Assembly (NCBI RefSeq): GCF_002002725.1
Contig: NZ_MUNW01000049.1
Coordinates: 124,001 to 188,000 of the forward strand
Source of the DNA: Sinorhizobium sp. A49
GTDB taxonomy: Bacteria; Pseudomonadota; Alphaproteobacteria; Rhizobiales; Rhizobiaceae
Length of the DNA stretch: 64,000 bases
Direction of reading: 5' to 3'
Both the position numbers and the translations under genes were made by a program. Below, one piece after another: positions 24,898 to 35,882 of this stretch. Below the pieces are notes generated by a model. That model made no database searches, had not been told where the DNA came from, and saw only the letters and a program-made list of their open reading frames with translations. Every line of letters begins with the position of its first letter. Within the stretch, counting starts at the first letter, position 1.

Positions 24898-27683
24898 TGG
24901 CGGATCCCGACAGGGCCGGCCTGTCGCCGGCAGAGCCCGTGGTTCGCCTGAATGCCGTCACGCTTTCCTACGGCAAGGTGAGGGCGCTCGATGACGTGAC
25001 GCTCGACGTCCCCTCCGGCTGCATGGCCGGCCTGATCGGGCCCGACGGGGTTGGAAAATCGAGCCTGCTCTCGCTTGTCGCCGGCGCCCGCGCCGTCCAG
25101 GGCGGTCGCGTCGAGGTGCTTGGCGGCGACATCGCCGATGCCGGCCATCGGCGCCGGACCTGCCCGCGCATCGCCTACATGCCCCAGGGCCTCGGCAAGA
25201 ACCTCTATCCGACGCTATCCGTGTTCGAAAATGTCGACTTTTTCGGCCGACTGTTCGGCCATGATCGCGAGGAGCGCGAACGGCGGATCGCCAGCCTGCT
25301 TCAAAGCACCGGCCTTGCCCCCTTCGCCGACCGTCCCGCAGGTAAGCTTTCCGGCGGTATGAAGCAGAAGCTCGGTCTCTGCTGCGCGCTGATCCACGAT
25401 CCCGATCTCCTGATCCTCGACGAGCCGACAACCGGCGTCGATCCATTGTCGCGCCGGCAGTTCTGGGAGCTGATCGACGAGATCCGCGTTGAGCGGCCAG
25501 GCATGAGCGTCATCGTGGCCACCGCCTATATGGAAGAGGCTGCCCGCTTCGACTGGCTGGTGGCAATGGATGCCGGCCGGGTGCTGGCGACCGGCACGCC
25601 CGACGAACTGCTAGAAAAGACCGGCGTCGACACGCTTGATGCCGCCTTCATCGCGCTTCTTCCCGAAGATCTCAGGCGCGAACACCATGACGTCGTCATT
25701 CCGCCGCGCCCGGAAGGGGTGGGCGACGACATCGCCATCGAGGCCAACAATCTCACCATGCGCTTCGACGATTTCGTCGCGGTCGACAATGTCAGTTTCC
25801 GCATCGGCCGGGGCGAGATCTTCGGCTTCCTCGGCTCCAACGGTTGCGGCAAGACAACGACGATGAAGATGCTGACGGGCCTGCTTGCCGCCAGCGAAGG
25901 CACGGCCAAACTCTTTGGGCGCGAGGTCGATCCGCGCGACATGGAAGTGCGCCACCGCGTTGGCTACATGTCGCAGGCGTTCTCGCTCTATACCGAGCTC
26001 ACGGTCCTGCAGAACCTCGAACTGCACGCCAAGCTCTTCGGCATGGCGACTGACACCATTCCTGGTCGTATCGAAGAGCTGGCAAAGCGCTTTGACCTCT
26101 CCGGCGTGATGGAGGCCCTGCCGGACGCCTTGCCGCTCGGGGTGCGCCAGCGGCTGTCGCTGGCGGTTGCCCTGATCCACTCACCCGATATCCTCATACT
26201 GGACGAGCCGACATCGGGCGTCGATCCCGTGGCGCGGGACAGTTTCTGGCAGATCCTCGTCGACCTCTCGCGCAACGAGCAGGTGACGATCTTCATCTCC
26301 ACCCATTTCATGAACGAGGCGATGCGCTGCGATCGCATGTCGCTGATGCATGCCGGCAATGTGCTGGTCAGCGATACGCCCTTGGGCATCATGAGGAGCC
26401 GTTCCGCATCGACGCTGGAGGAAGCCTTTATCGCCTATCTGGAAGAGGCGATCGCCGGCGCGAAGCAGGCAGCGACTGCCGTGGTCAGGGCGCACGCTCC
26501 GTCGACGCCGGCAATCGCGCCTGATGTCGAAAGGAAGCCGTCGTCCACGTCGGGGTTTTTCGATGTCGGGCGCATGTTCAGCTACACCCGGCGCGAGGCG
26601 CTGGAACTGGTTCGCGATCCCATCCGCGCGACGCTTGCGACCATCGGCACGGTCATCCTGATGTTCGTCATCGGCTACGGCATTAACATGGACGTCGAGG
26701 ACCTCACCTTCGCGGTGCTCGACCACGACCAGACCACCACCAGCCGCGAATACATTCTCGAGATCGCCGGCTCTCGCTATTTCATCGAGAAGGAACCAAT
26801 CACCGATTATGCCGATCTCGACCGGCGCATGCGCAACGGCGAACTGAGCCTCGCGATCGAGATCCCGCCGGGTTTTGCCAGGCGCGCGGCGCGTGGCGAC
26901 ACGGTCGAAATTGCCGCCTGGATCGATGGCGCGATGGCCAGCCGCGCCGAAACGGTCAAGGGCTATGTGCAGGGATTGCACGCCCACTGGCTGACCGGCA
27001 AGATCCGCGAACGCTATGGCGATGCGGCAACCGCCGGCACCTTCAAGATCGAGACGCGCTTCCGCTACAATCCTGACGTCAAGAGTATCGTCGCCATGGT
27101 GCCCGCCGTCATCCCGCTGTTGCTCATGTTGATCCCGGCGATGTTGTCGGCGCTCAGCGTCGTGCGCGAGAAGGAGCTGGGCTCGATCGTCAACCTTTAC
27201 GTTTCGCCGGTGACGCGGCTGGAGTTCCTGGTCGGCAAGCAGATCCCCTATATCGCTTTGGCGATGCTCAATTTCGCGCTTTTGACGGCGTTTGCGATCT
27301 TCGTCTTCCGGGTGCCTTTTACCGGCAGTCTGCTCACCTGGACGGTCGCCGGACTGATCTATGTCTCGGCGGCAACGGCAATGGGGCTTGTCATCTCCAC
27401 CTTCATGTCGAGCCAGATCGCCGCGATCTTCGGCACGGCGATCCTGACGCTCATACCGGCCATCCAGTATTCCGGCATGATCGACCCGGTCTCCTCGCTC
27501 GAAGGGGCGGGGGCTTTCATCGGCCAGATCTACCCGACGACGCATTTCATGACGATCGCCCGCGGCACCTTCTCCAAGGCGCTCGGTTTCGGCGATCTCG
27601 CCGGCGCCTTCGTGCCGATGCTGATCGCCGTGCCGGTGCTGCTGGCGATCGGCACCCTGTCCCTCAAGAAGCAGGCGAGGTGA
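24897..27683 (+). CDS. rbbA: RbbA-type fused ABC transporter (two ATPase domains plus permease)
   Basis: This 928-residue protein has two ABC ATPases (Walker [10 protein letters not shown] and [10 protein letters not shown]; signatures [12 protein letters not shown] and the atypical [12 protein letters not shown]; Walker B LLILDEP and ILILDEP), then from about residue 560 an ABC-2 permease with a large periplasmic loop and six membrane segments ([34 protein letters not shown]). E. coli RbbA was first described as a ribosome-associated ATPase; the membrane half shows that it is a half-exporter. The start at 24897 overlaps the upstream stop. It should dimerise with the YhhJ-type permease. Confidence 0.92.
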   Translation: MADPDRAGLSPAEPVVRLNAVTLSYGKVRALDDVTLDVPSGCMAGLIGPDGVGKSSLLSLVAGARAVQGGRVEVLGGDIADAGHRRRTCPRIAYMPQGLGKNLYPTLSVFENVDFFGRLFGHDREERERRIASLLQSTGLAPFADRPAGKLSGGMKQKLGLCCALIHDPDLLILDEPTTGVDPLSRRQFWELIDEIRVERPGMSVIVATAYMEEAARFDWLVAMDAGRVLATGTPDELLEKTGVDTLDAAFIALLPEDLRREHHDVVIPPRPEGVGDDIAIEANNLTMRFDDFVAVDNVSFRIGRGEIFGFLGSNGCGKTTTMKMLTGLLAASEGTAKLFGREVDPRDMEVRHRVGYMSQAFSLYTELTVLQNLELHAKLFGMATDTIPGRIEELAKRFDLSGVMEALPDALPLGVRQRLSLAVALIHSPDILILDEPTSGVDPVARDSFWQILVDLSRNEQVTIFISTHFMNEAMRCDRMSLMHAGNVLVSDTPLGIMRSRSASTLEEAFIAYLEEAIAGAKQAATAVVRAHAPSTPAIAPDVERKPSSTSGFFDVGRMFSYTRREALELVRDPIRATLATIGTVILMFVIGYGINMDVEDLTFAVLDHDQTTTSREYILEIAGSRYFIEKEPITDYADLDRRMRNGELSLAIEIPPGFARRAARGDTVEIAAWIDGAMASRAETVKGYVQGLHAHWLTGKIRERYGDAATAGTFKIETRFRYNPDVKSIVAMVPAVIPLLLMLIPAMLSALSVVREKELGSIVNLYVSPVTRLEFLVGKQIPYIALAMLNFALLTAFAIFVFRVPFTGSLLTWTVAGLIYVSAATAMGLVISTFMSSQIAAIFGTAILTLIPAIQYSGMIDPVSSLEGAGAFIGQIYPTTHFMTIARGTFSKALGFGDLAGAFVPMLIAVPVLLAIGTLSLKKQAR

Positions 27684-27685
27684 CG

Positions 27686-28798
27686 ATGCGCGTGTCCCAC
27701 ATCTATCAACTCGGCATCAAGGAACTCTGGGGGCTCTGGCGCGATCCGATCCTGTTGATCCTGATCGCCTATTCCTTCACGCTGTCTGTTTACACCGGCT
27801 CGACGGCGATGCCGGAAACCCTCAATCGCGCCGCCGTCGCCATCGTCGACGAGGACCGCTCGCCGGTGTCGACGCGCATCTCCACCGCGTTCTATCCGCC
27901 CTATTTTGTGCCGCCGCAGATGATCACGCCGGCGGAAATGGACCGGCGCATGGACCAGGGGCTCGACACGTTTGCGCTCGATATCCCGCCGAATTTCCAG
28001 GCCGATCTCCTAGCCGGTCGCTCGCCGACGATCCAGCTCAATGTCGATGCGACGCGCATGAGCCAGGCCTTCTCCGGCAATGGCTACATCCAGCAGATCG
28101 TCACCGGAGAGGTCGCCGGCTTCCTCGATCGTCACCGAAGCGAGCAGAAACTTCCGGTCGATCTGGTCCTGCGCGCGCGCTTCAATGCCGAACTCAACAA
28201 AGGCTGGTTCGGCGCGGTCATGAACGTCATCACCAACATCACCATCCTGTCGATCGTTCTGACAGGAGCCGCCCTCATCCGCGAGCGTGAACATGGGACT
28301 GTCGAACATCTGCTGGTGATGCCGGTAACCCCATTCGAAATCATGGTCAGCAAGGTCTGGTCGATGGGGCTGGTGGTGTTGCTGGCTTCGGCGGTGTCAT
28401 TGGTCTTCATCGTCAAGGGGGTGCTTGCCGTTCCCGTGCAGGGGTCCTTCGCGCTGTTCCTGCTGGCAACTGCCCTGCAACTGTTCGCCACCACGTCGAT
28501 GGGCATCCTGCTTGCGACGATCGCCGGCTCGATGCCGCAGTTCGGGCTGCTCTTGATGCTGGTGCTTCTGCCACTTCAGGCGCTTTCCGGCGGCATGACG
28601 CCGCGCGAGAGCATGCCGGAGATCATCCAGACCATTATGCTGGCGGCACCGAACACCCATTTCGTCATTCTGGCGCAGGCGGTTCTGTTCCGCGATGCCG
28701 GGCTGGACGTGGTCTGGCCGCAGCTCCTTGCCTTGCTGGTGATCGGCACCATTCTCTTTGCCTTCGCCATGCGCCGCTTCCGGGCGTTCCTGAAATAG
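27686..28798 (+). CDS. yhhJ: ABC-2 type permease (YhhJ-like)
   Basis: This 370-residue permease begins MRVSHIYQLGIKELWGLWRD, with one N-terminal membrane segment, a periplasmic domain containing the conserved NVDATRMSQAFSGNGYIQQI, and five further membrane helices with LIREREHGTVEHLLVMPVTP. It closely resembles E. coli YhhJ by eye along its whole length. A GTG six bases earlier (27680, overlapping the rbbA stop) is an alternative start. It completes the three-gene exporter; the exported compound is unknown. Confidence 0.92.
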   Translation: MRVSHIYQLGIKELWGLWRDPILLILIAYSFTLSVYTGSTAMPETLNRAAVAIVDEDRSPVSTRISTAFYPPYFVPPQMITPAEMDRRMDQGLDTFALDIPPNFQADLLAGRSPTIQLNVDATRMSQAFSGNGYIQQIVTGEVAGFLDRHRSEQKLPVDLVLRARFNAELNKGWFGAVMNVITNITILSIVLTGAALIREREHGTVEHLLVMPVTPFEIMVSKVWSMGLVVLLASAVSLVFIVKGVLAVPVQGSFALFLLATALQLFATTSMGILLATIAGSMPQFGLLLMLVLLPLQALSGGMTPRESMPEIIQTIMLAAPNTHFVILAQAVLFRDAGLDVVWPQLLALLVIGTILFAFAMRRFRAFLK

Positions 28799-28864
28799 CC
28801 CAAACGCCACGGCGGCGACCGTCGTGGTGCGTTGCGCGATGCCTGATTGGGCGGAGGGACGGCC

Positions 28865-29134
28865 GTGACGGCACCGGGACTGCTCGTCACTTTCAACGCC
28901 GGCCCTTCGACGGTGAAGGTCGGCCTGTTCGAAATCCGCGACGGCAAGCCAAGCCTGCGTCGGCAGGGGCATGGTCGATTTCCGCAGCAAGCCACTTGTG
29001 TTTCACCTGACTGTAACGGCCGGACTGCGGCAGTCGTCAGCACGGAGCAAAGTCGGATCAAGGCCTATGTCATTCCGACGGACGAGGAACAGATTATCGC
29101 TAGAGAGGCGCTCACCTTTCTTTCCAGCAATTGA
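28865..29134 (+). pseudogene. ackA: acetate kinase remnant, internally deleted and frameshifted
   Basis: A GTG at 28865 behind GGAGGGAC opens TAPGLLVTFNAGPSTVKVGL, the N-terminus of an acetate kinase (NxGSSSxK-like, here NAGPSTVK). Near 28967 the reading moves to another frame (VDFRSKPLVFHLTV). From about 29030 the original frame returns with [22 protein letters not shown], the extreme C-terminus of AckA, and ends at TGA 29134. Only about 89 codons remain of the usual 395, so roughly 900 bases are gone. The intact gene would have used acetyl phosphate from the phosphoketolase encoded next. Confidence 0.8.
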
Positions 29135-29202
29135 TCCAGCGCATGGCCGGCCCGGCCGCGTGCACTAGTTTGAACGCATTCGGCCGAAACGGGAGCAGAC
29201 TT

Positions 29203-31602
29203 ATGGAAAAGACGAGTGAGAAGTCCGGCGCACAGGCGCTCGCCGCTGGCGAACTCGCCCTCATCGACCGCTATTGGCGGGCCGCCAACTATCTCTCGGT
29301 CGGGCAGATCTACCTGCTCGACAATCCGCTTTTGCGCGAACCGCTGAAGGCCGAGCACATCAAGCCTCGGCTGCTCGGCCACTGGGGTACGACCCCCGGC
29401 CTCAATTTCATCTATGCCCACCTCAACCGCATGATCCGCAAGTCCGATCTCGACATGATCTATGTTTGCGGACCGGGGCACGGCGGCCCCGGCATGGTCG
29501 CCAACACCTATCTCGAAGGCATCTACAGCGAAGTCTATCCCGATATTGCCGAGAATGCGGAAGGCATGCGAAAGCTGTTCCGACAGTTCTCCTTCCCCGG
29601 TGGCATTCCGAGCCATGTGGCGCCGGAAACGCCCGGTTCGATCCACGAGGGTGGCGAACTCGGTTACGCCTTGGTGCATGCCTATGGCGCGGCCTTCGAC
29701 AATCCGGATCTCGTCGTCGCCTGCGTCGTCGGTGACGGTGAGGCCGAAACCGGTCCGATTGCCGCCAGCTGGCATTCCAACAAGTTCCTGAACCCGGCGC
29801 GCGACGGCGCGGTGCTACCGATCCTACATCTCAACGGCTACAAAATCGCCAACCCGACGATCATGGGGCGCGCCAGTAACGAGGATTTGCGGCAGCTGTT
29901 CTCCGGGTACGGCTACGAGCCGTTCTTCGTCGTCGGCCAAGATCCGGCCGACATGCACCAGCAGATGGCGGCCACCTTCGATCAGGTTTTCGCGCGCATC
30001 CGCTCGATACAGGAGGAGGCGCGTCGGGGCCGGGCCGATCCCGACCGGTGCCCGCGCTGGCCGATGATCGTGCTTCGAAGCCCCAAAGGCTGGACCGGTC
30101 CGAAGGAAGTCGACGGCAAGAAGGTCGAGGGCTTCTGGCGCTCGCATCAGGTGCCGGTCTCCAATTGCCGCGGGGACGACGCCCACCGCCGGATCCTCGA
30201 AGACTGGATGCGCAGCTACGATCCGGAGGATCTGTTCGACCGGGATGGGCGGTTGAAGCAGGAGCTGCGGGCTCTGGCGCCGACGGCCAAGCGCCGGATG
30301 GGCGCAAATCCGCATGCCAATGGCGGTCTCCTCAGGCGCAAGCTTGCAGTGCCCGAAATCGCGGCCCATGCGGTGGCAGTCGATCCCGCCGCCCGTGGCC
30401 AGTTGATGGTGCAATCCACCGAGATGCTCGGGCGGTATCTACGTGACGTGCTGACGCTCAACGCGGAAAACCGCAACTTCCGGATTTTCGGTCCCGACGA
30501 AACCGAATCGAACCGGCTCGGCAGCGTCTTTGAAGTTACCGACCGGGTCTGGATGGAGAAGATCGAGCCCTTTGATGTGCACCTGTCGCGCGACGGACGG
30601 GTGATGGAGGTGCTGAGCGAACACCTGTGCCAAGGCTGGCTCGAGGGCTATCTGCTCACCGGCCGCCACGGCTTCTTTTCCTGCTACGAGGCCTTCATCC
30701 ACATCGTTGACTCGATGTTCAACCAGCATGCAAAATGGCTGAAGGTGTCGCGCGAGCTTGAATGGCGAAAGCCGATCGCCTCGCTCAACTACCTCTTGAC
30801 CTCGCATGTCTGGCGCCAGGACCACAACGGATTCAGCCATCAGGATCCGGGCTTCGTCGACCTCGTCGCCAACAAGAAGGCCGATGTGGTGCGCATCTAT
30901 CTGCCGCCGGATGCCAACACGCTTTTGTGGACCGGCGACCATTGCCTGAAGACCTACAACCGCATCAACGTCATCGTGGCGGGCAAGCAGCCCGAGCCGC
31001 AATGGCTGACGATGGAAGAGGCAATCAGGCATTGCGAAGCCGGCATTGGTATCTGGGAGTGGGCCGGCAACGAGGACGGTGCGGTGGCGCCCGACGTGGT
31101 GATGGCCTGTGCCGGAGATGTGCCGACGATGGAAACGCTGGCCGCCGTCGCCATGCTTTGCCAAAAAATCCCGGCCCTCAAGGTCCGCGTCGTCAACGTC
31201 GTCGACCTGATGGCGCTGCAATCCAGCGACCAGCATCCGCATGGTCTGTCGGACGATGCCTTCGATCGGATGTTCACGACGGACCGGCCGGTGATCTTCG
31301 CCTATCACGGTTACCCCTATCTGATTCATCGGTTGACCTACCGGCGCACCAACCACGGGAATTTCCACGTGCGCGGTTTCATCGAGGAGGGCACAACCAC
31401 AACGCCCTTCGACATGACCGTGCTCAACGAACTCGACCGTTTCCATCTCGCCTTGGAAGCGATCAGCCGGGTGCCGGGGCTGGCGGAAAAGGCGGCAGCC
31501 GTTGTCACCGAGCTGCGCGGCAAGATTGAGGAACACCATCATTATGTCCGGGAATACGGTGAAGACATGCCGGAAATCCAGGGTTGGCGTTGGCCGGGCT
31601 GA
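29203..31602 (+). CDS. xfp: phosphoketolase (xylulose-5-phosphate/fructose-6-phosphate)
   Basis: This 799-residue protein is of full phosphoketolase length. It has [20 protein letters not shown] near the N-terminus, the thiamine diphosphate site GDGEAETGP with later [31 protein letters not shown], and the second-domain ExFGPDET/SNRL and [18 protein letters not shown] signatures. It cleaves xylulose 5-phosphate to acetyl phosphate and glyceraldehyde 3-phosphate in the cytosol. The ATG at 29203 follows GGGAGCA; the longer frame has no site. The partner acetate kinase just upstream is dead, so acetyl phosphate must be handled by phosphotransacetylase or another kinase. Confidence 0.97.
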   Translation: MEKTSEKSGAQALAAGELALIDRYWRAANYLSVGQIYLLDNPLLREPLKAEHIKPRLLGHWGTTPGLNFIYAHLNRMIRKSDLDMIYVCGPGHGGPGMVANTYLEGIYSEVYPDIAENAEGMRKLFRQFSFPGGIPSHVAPETPGSIHEGGELGYALVHAYGAAFDNPDLVVACVVGDGEAETGPIAASWHSNKFLNPARDGAVLPILHLNGYKIANPTIMGRASNEDLRQLFSGYGYEPFFVVGQDPADMHQQMAATFDQVFARIRSIQEEARRGRADPDRCPRWPMIVLRSPKGWTGPKEVDGKKVEGFWRSHQVPVSNCRGDDAHRRILEDWMRSYDPEDLFDRDGRLKQELRALAPTAKRRMGANPHANGGLLRRKLAVPEIAAHAVAVDPAARGQLMVQSTEMLGRYLRDVLTLNAENRNFRIFGPDETESNRLGSVFEVTDRVWMEKIEPFDVHLSRDGRVMEVLSEHLCQGWLEGYLLTGRHGFFSCYEAFIHIVDSMFNQHAKWLKVSRELEWRKPIASLNYLLTSHVWRQDHNGFSHQDPGFVDLVANKKADVVRIYLPPDANTLLWTGDHCLKTYNRINVIVAGKQPEPQWLTMEEAIRHCEAGIGIWEWAGNEDGAVAPDVVMACAGDVPTMETLAAVAMLCQKIPALKVRVVNVVDLMALQSSDQHPHGLSDDAFDRMFTTDRPVIFAYHGYPYLIHRLTYRRTNHGNFHVRGFIEEGTTTTPFDMTVLNELDRFHLALEAISRVPGLAEKAAAVVTELRGKIEEHHHYVREYGEDMPEIQGWRWPG

Positions 31603-31622
31603 GCCTTTCGAATGTCTTCTCT

Positions 31623-31647
31623 GGGAGCGGTCCGCTGAACCGCTTCC
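31623..31647 (+). terminator. weak hairpin after xfp
   Basis: GGGAGCGGT (31623-31631) pairs with ACCGCTTCC (31639-31647) with one G-U pair, 20 bases past the xfp stop. No T run follows, so termination is uncertain. Confidence 0.35.
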
Positions 31648-31690
31648 AACTCTGCTCGCGTACATTACCAGTGGAAAATGCGACCGGCGG

Positions 31691-31718
31691 TTGACGTGCC
31701 ACTGGCATCTGGTAGGTC
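31691..31718 (+). promoter_or_regulatory. possible promoter of the btu operon
   Basis: TTGACG (31691-31696) and TAGGTC (31713-31718) lie 16 bases apart immediately upstream of the riboswitch. The -35 is good, the -10 poor. Confidence 0.4.
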
Positions 31719-31727
31719 TCTTCCTGC

Positions 31728-31911
31728 GAAACAGGTTCCGTCTGACGACGGATGAAAAGGGAACACGGTGAGGATTGCCCGCAAGGGGCCGAAACCGCGA
31801 CTGCCCCCGCAACTGTAACCGCCGAGCAGAACCCCATGTAGCCACTGCGCGAACTCTCGCGTGGGAAGGCGGGATGAAGCGACGACGCGGAAGTCAGGAG
31901 ACCTGCCTGTT
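31728..31911 (+). promoter_or_regulatory. cobalamin riboswitch upstream of btuB
   Basis: The conserved elements occur in order: AAAAGGGAACACGGTG (31755-31770), the core GCCCCCGCAACTGTAA (31803-31818), and the B12 box AGTCAGGAGACCTGCC (31892-31907). Between them lies the variable arm GCGCGAACTCTCGCG. It ends 190 bases before the btuB start, and should lower expression of the uptake genes when adenosylcobalamin is plentiful. Confidence 0.93.
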
Positions 31912-32101
31912 TCGGTCACCCATGCCTGGAGACGAGGGGTGTCGAGGCGCGGCCGTCCGTAGCGGTGACATTGGAGCAATGTTGCCGCGTGCCGCAGACG
32001 GCGCCGGGGGTGATCGCTTGTCGTTTGCTCTCCGCCAGTTCCTGCCCGCGGTCGATCGCGCGTGGGCCAGGTCGTGCCCATCGCGCCGGAGTGGGGACGA
32101 T

Positions 32102-34015
32102 ATGAAGAAGCAATTGACCGGCACAGCAGTGCTGGTTCTGACACTCGTTGGCGGGGCTCAGGCACAGGATCCCGGCAGAAACGAACAGCCGACCACGCTT
32201 GAGCCGATTCTGGTCTCCGATGGCCTGACACCAACAGAACAGCGCAAATCGGGACGCGCCTTCACGGTCATTACCGGAGAGCAACTCGAGAAGAACCAGA
32301 TTCGCTATATCGCAGACGCCCTGCGCCTGGTCCCGGGTTTTTCGGTGTCGCGCACCGGTGCGTCCGGCGGCCTGACGCAGGTCCGGGTCCGTGGGGCCGA
32401 AGGCAACCAGGTGCTGGTGGTGATCGATGGCGTCGAGGCCAACGACGTCTCTCAAGGCGAGTTCGATTTCGGCGCCCTCGTTGCCGACGATATCGAGCGC
32501 ATTGAAATCCTGCGTGGGCCGCAAAGCACCTTCTGGGGTGCCAATGCCATGGCCGGCGTCATCAACATCATCACAAAGAAGGGAGGCCGCGACGGCGCCA
32601 AGTCGAGCGCCCGCACCGAAGTCGGCAGCGACGGCACCTGGCTTGGCGGTGTTTCGAACCGTGGCGGCGGCGAGGGCTATGATTACGCGCTGTCCGGCGT
32701 GTTGCAGAGGACCGGCGGCTTCAACATTTCCGACACCGGTCCCGAGGACGACGGCGACCGCAACGGTACCGTCAACGGCAAGTTCACCTTCGATCTTTCG
32801 CCGGACCTGCAGCTCGACGCGACGTTGCGCGCCGTCAACCGCAAGACCGACCTCGACGCGCAGGACTACATGACTGCGCTGACCTACGACACCCTTGATT
32901 ATACCCGGTCGCGCGAGCTCTTAGGCTCGCTCGGTCTCACGCATTTTGCCCTCGACGGCGACTTTGCGCACAAGGCGCGCGTCTCCGGCCTCGACGTCCA
33001 CCGTGACAACATCAGCGGGTTCGGACGGTCCTGGAACGACGGCAACCGCTACAATGGCAGCTATCAGGCAAGCTATGGCTTCGATGGCGGCGACGGCATC
33101 CGCCATCAGATCACCGGCGGCTACGAATGGCAGCGCGAAACGTTCACGCCGTCGCATCTGCAGCACACCTTCAGCCGCAATGCGCATTCGCTCGTCGGCG
33201 AGTATCGCGGCGAGTTGGCCGACCAGTTCTTCGTCAATGCCGGCATCAGGCGCGATTTCAACGACCGTTTCGAGGATGCGACCACATGGAGCCTCAGCGG
33301 GTCCTGGGAAATACCCGACAGCGAAACACGCTTGCATGCATCCATCGGCACCGGCGTGACCAACCCGAGCTTTTACGAGCAGTTCGGCTACATCCCGGGA
33401 ACTTTCATCGGGAACCCTTACCTGAAGCCGGAAGAAAGTCTCGGTTGGGACGTCGGTGTCGAGCAACGCTTCTTCGACGGCGGCCTGACCGTCGACGTGA
33501 CCTATTTCGACCAGAATCTGGAGAATGAGATTGCTACGGTCTACGACGCCAGCTTCCGGTCGATGCCGGTCAATCGCTCGGGCGAAAGCCTGCGTCACGG
33601 GATCGAGGTGTCGGCGACCGTCGACTTCTTCAACGGGCTGACGACGACGGCGACCTACACCTACACCGCTTCGAGCGAGCAAACGCTTGCCGGCGGACCC
33701 CGCCTGCAGGAAGTCCGCCGTCCGCGCCACGCCGCTTCGCTTGATGCGGCTTACGTCTTTTACGACGACCGCGCCCGCGTCTTCGGCGAAGTCATCCTCA
33801 ATGGCCGGATGCAGGATGTCGCTTATCGGCCGGGGCCGGAACGGGTGCCGCTTGGCGCCTATACGCTGGTCAATGTCGGCGGCAGCTTCAGGGTCAACGA
33901 CACGCTCGAGGTCTTCGGTCGCGTCGACAACCTTTTCGATGAGGATTATGAGGAGATCTACGGCTACAACACGCGAGGTGTTGCCGCCTTTGCCGGCTTG
34001 AAGGCCTCGTTCTGA
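32102..34015 (+). CDS. btuB: TonB-dependent vitamin B12 receptor
   Basis: This 637-residue outer-membrane protein has a Sec signal peptide (MKKQLTGTAVLVLTLVGGAQAQ), a plug domain with GEQLEKNQIRYIADALRLVPGFSVSR, VRVRGAEGNQVLVVIDGVE and IEILRGPQSTFWGANAMAGVINI, then a 22-strand type beta-barrel ending in aromatic GLKASF as outer-membrane proteins do. The riboswitch in its leader and the BtuF/C/D genes behind it make cobalamin the ligand with good confidence. The ATG at 32102 follows GGGGACG. Its stop overlaps the start of btuF. Confidence 0.93.
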   Translation: MKKQLTGTAVLVLTLVGGAQAQDPGRNEQPTTLEPILVSDGLTPTEQRKSGRAFTVITGEQLEKNQIRYIADALRLVPGFSVSRTGASGGLTQVRVRGAEGNQVLVVIDGVEANDVSQGEFDFGALVADDIERIEILRGPQSTFWGANAMAGVINIITKKGGRDGAKSSARTEVGSDGTWLGGVSNRGGGEGYDYALSGVLQRTGGFNISDTGPEDDGDRNGTVNGKFTFDLSPDLQLDATLRAVNRKTDLDAQDYMTALTYDTLDYTRSRELLGSLGLTHFALDGDFAHKARVSGLDVHRDNISGFGRSWNDGNRYNGSYQASYGFDGGDGIRHQITGGYEWQRETFTPSHLQHTFSRNAHSLVGEYRGELADQFFVNAGIRRDFNDRFEDATTWSLSGSWEIPDSETRLHASIGTGVTNPSFYEQFGYIPGTFIGNPYLKPEESLGWDVGVEQRFFDGGLTVDVTYFDQNLENEIATVYDASFRSMPVNRSGESLRHGIEVSATVDFFNGLTTTATYTYTASSEQTLAGGPRLQEVRRPRHAASLDAAYVFYDDRARVFGEVILNGRMQDVAYRPGPERVPLGAYTLVNVGGSFRVNDTLEVFGRVDNLFDEDYEEIYGYNTRGVAAFAGLKASF

Positions 34016-34881
34016 TGATGTTCGGTTGGTGCAGGCGGTATCTGGTTGCGGGGGTGCTTTGGGCAGCCTTTCCCCATGGCGCCTGGGCGGGCGAAGCGCC
34101 ACACCGCGTCGTCTCGATGAACGTTTGCACCGACCAGATGGCCATGCTGGTTGCCGACAACGGCCAGCTCTACTCGGTTTCCTATCTGGCCACCGACGGC
34201 TCGACCTCGGCGCTTGCCGCCGAGGCGAAATCGTATGTCGTCAATCATGGGCTTGCCGAAGAGATCTTCCTGATGAAGCCGGATCTGGTGATCGCCGGCA
34301 CCTATACGACGCGCACGACCGTCGATCTGTTGAAACGGCTCGGCTTTGCCGTCGAGGAATTTGCGCCGGAGGCTTCGATCGCCGAGGTGCGGACCAACCT
34401 TCAGCGCATGGGCAGGGTGCTCGGCCGCCAGCAGCGCGCGGATGAGCTGTTGGCGGCAATGGATGCCGAGATCGCGCGGCTGCAGGCGACAAAGGTGCCC
34501 GAAGTCGAACTGGCGCTCTACTATGCCAACGGCTTCACCTCCGGCAGCGGCACGCTGGTCGCCGATATCCTCGGCATCGCCGGACTTGAAAATCTCGCAG
34601 ACAGGCTGGGTATTTCCGGTACCGGACAGTTGCCATTGGAAGCATTGGTCCTTGCTCGACCAGACCTGATCGCCATCGATGCCAATGGCGAACGCGGGCC
34701 GGCGCTCGCAAAACAGAACTTCTCCCACCCGGCCTTCCGTGCAGTCGCCGCGCAGCACCGGGCGGTCCAGCTCGATAGCCGTTACACCATCTGCGGCGGG
34801 CCGTTCACATTGATCGCCGCAAGCATCCTGCAGCAGGCGGCCTTGAAACTCGATGCCTTGCAACTCGATACGGGGAAATGA
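34015..34881 (+). CDS. btuF: cobalamin ABC transporter substrate-binding protein
   Basis: This 288-residue protein has a signal peptide ending HGAWAGEAP and a class III periplasmic binding fold: HRVVSMNVCTDQMAMLVAD, KPDLVIAGTYTTRTTVDLLKRLG and a C-terminal GPFTLIAASI. It belongs to the BtuF/FepB group. The ATG overlaps the TGA of btuB, and its own end overlaps btuC by four bases. It should carry cobalamin from the outer membrane receptor to BtuC in the periplasm. Confidence 0.9.
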   Translation: MMFGWCRRYLVAGVLWAAFPHGAWAGEAPHRVVSMNVCTDQMAMLVADNGQLYSVSYLATDGSTSALAAEAKSYVVNHGLAEEIFLMKPDLVIAGTYTTRTTVDLLKRLGFAVEEFAPEASIAEVRTNLQRMGRVLGRQQRADELLAAMDAEIARLQATKVPEVELALYYANGFTSGSGTLVADILGIAGLENLADRLGISGTGQLPLEALVLARPDLIAIDANGERGPALAKQNFSHPAFRAVAAQHRAVQLDSRYTICGGPFTLIAASILQQAALKLDALQLDTGK

Positions 34882-35882
34882 TGACGGAAACCGCCCGATA
34901 CCGCTTGCTGATCGTCCTACTCTCCATTGTCGTCGCCATCCTATTCGTGCTTTCACTGACAGTCGGCCCGGCGGACGTTGGCCCCTGGCAGGGCATTGCC
35001 GGCCTTTTCACTGGAGATGACAGCCTGATCGGGTTGGTGATGCGGGAAATTCGCCTGCCGCGCGCGCTCCTCGGGTTGATGATCGGGGCGACGCTCGGGC
35101 TCTCGGGTGCTGCCCTTCAGGGTTATTTGCGCAATCCACTGGCCGAGCCCGGCCTGATCGGCGTCAGCGCCTCGGCATCGCTTGGCGCCGTGATCGCCAT
35201 CTACACCGGATTGTCGGCCCTTCTGCCGCTTGCCCTGCCGCTGATGGCGCTTGCAGGTGCGCTCTGCGCCGTGCTCGTCGTCCGGCTCATGGCTGGGGCT
35301 GATGCCCGACCGCTCTCGGTGATCCTTGCCGGCGTCGCCGTTTCGACCTTTGCAGGCGCGATGACCTCGCTGGCGCTCAATCTCTCGCCCAACCCGTTCG
35401 CTGCACTTGAGATCATGTTCTGGATGCTGGGCTCGCTCACCGACCGCTCGATGACGCATGTCTGGCTGTCTGCACCGTTCATGCTGGTTGGATGGCTGAT
35501 GCTGGCAAGCCTCGGCCGCGCGCTGGATGCACTGACGCTCGGCCACGAGACGGCGGCGAGCATGGGGGTCGACATGAATAGGGTGCAGAGGCTTGCCGTC
35601 ATCGGCACGGCCGCCTCGGTCGGTGCTGCAACCGCGGTTGCCGGTGCGATCGGTTTTGTCGGTCTGGTTGTTCCGCATCTGCTGCGCCCGCTCGTCGGCG
35701 CTCGGCCCTCCCGGTTGCTGTTTGCCAGCGCACTTGGCGGGGCAGCGTTGCTGCTTGCGGCCGACATCCTCGTGCGGGTCGTGGCCCCCGGACGCGATCT
35801 CAAGCTCGGTGTGCTGACGGCGGTCGTGGGCGCGCCGTTCTTTCTCGTTCTGGTGATGCGCGCGCGGAGGCAGATGGCATGA
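34878..35882 (+). CDS. btuC: cobalamin ABC transporter permease (FecCD family)
   Basis: This 334-residue membrane protein has about ten helices and FecCD signatures REIRLPRALLGLMIGATLGLSG, LAEPGLIGVSASASLGA and GFVGLVVPHLLRPLVG. It forms the inner-membrane channel with BtuD. ATGA overlaps join it to the genes on both sides. Confidence 0.93.
   Translation: MMTETARYRLLIVLLSIVVAILFVLSLTVGPADVGPWQGIAGLFTGDDSLIGLVMREIRLPRALLGLMIGATLGLSGAALQGYLRNPLAEPGLIGVSASASLGAVIAIYTGLSALLPLALPLMALAGALCAVLVVRLMAGADARPLSVILAGVAVSTFAGAMTSLALNLSPNPFAALEIMFWMLGSLTDRSMTHVWLSAPFMLVGWLMLASLGRALDALTLGHETAASMGVDMNRVQRLAVIGTAASVGAATAVAGAIGFVGLVVPHLLRPLVGARPSRLLFASALGGAALLLAADILVRVVAPGRDLKLGVLTAVVGAPFFLVLVMRARRQMA

Noticed and set aside
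28971-29168. Separate small gene next to xfp
   Set aside because: Its first residues VDFRSKPLVFHLTV belong to the acetate kinase remnant in a shifted frame; the rest is out of frame noise.
30439-31845. 468-codon minus-strand frame over xfp
   Set aside because: Antisense to a well-supported gene and it runs into the riboswitch; composition typical of a shadow.
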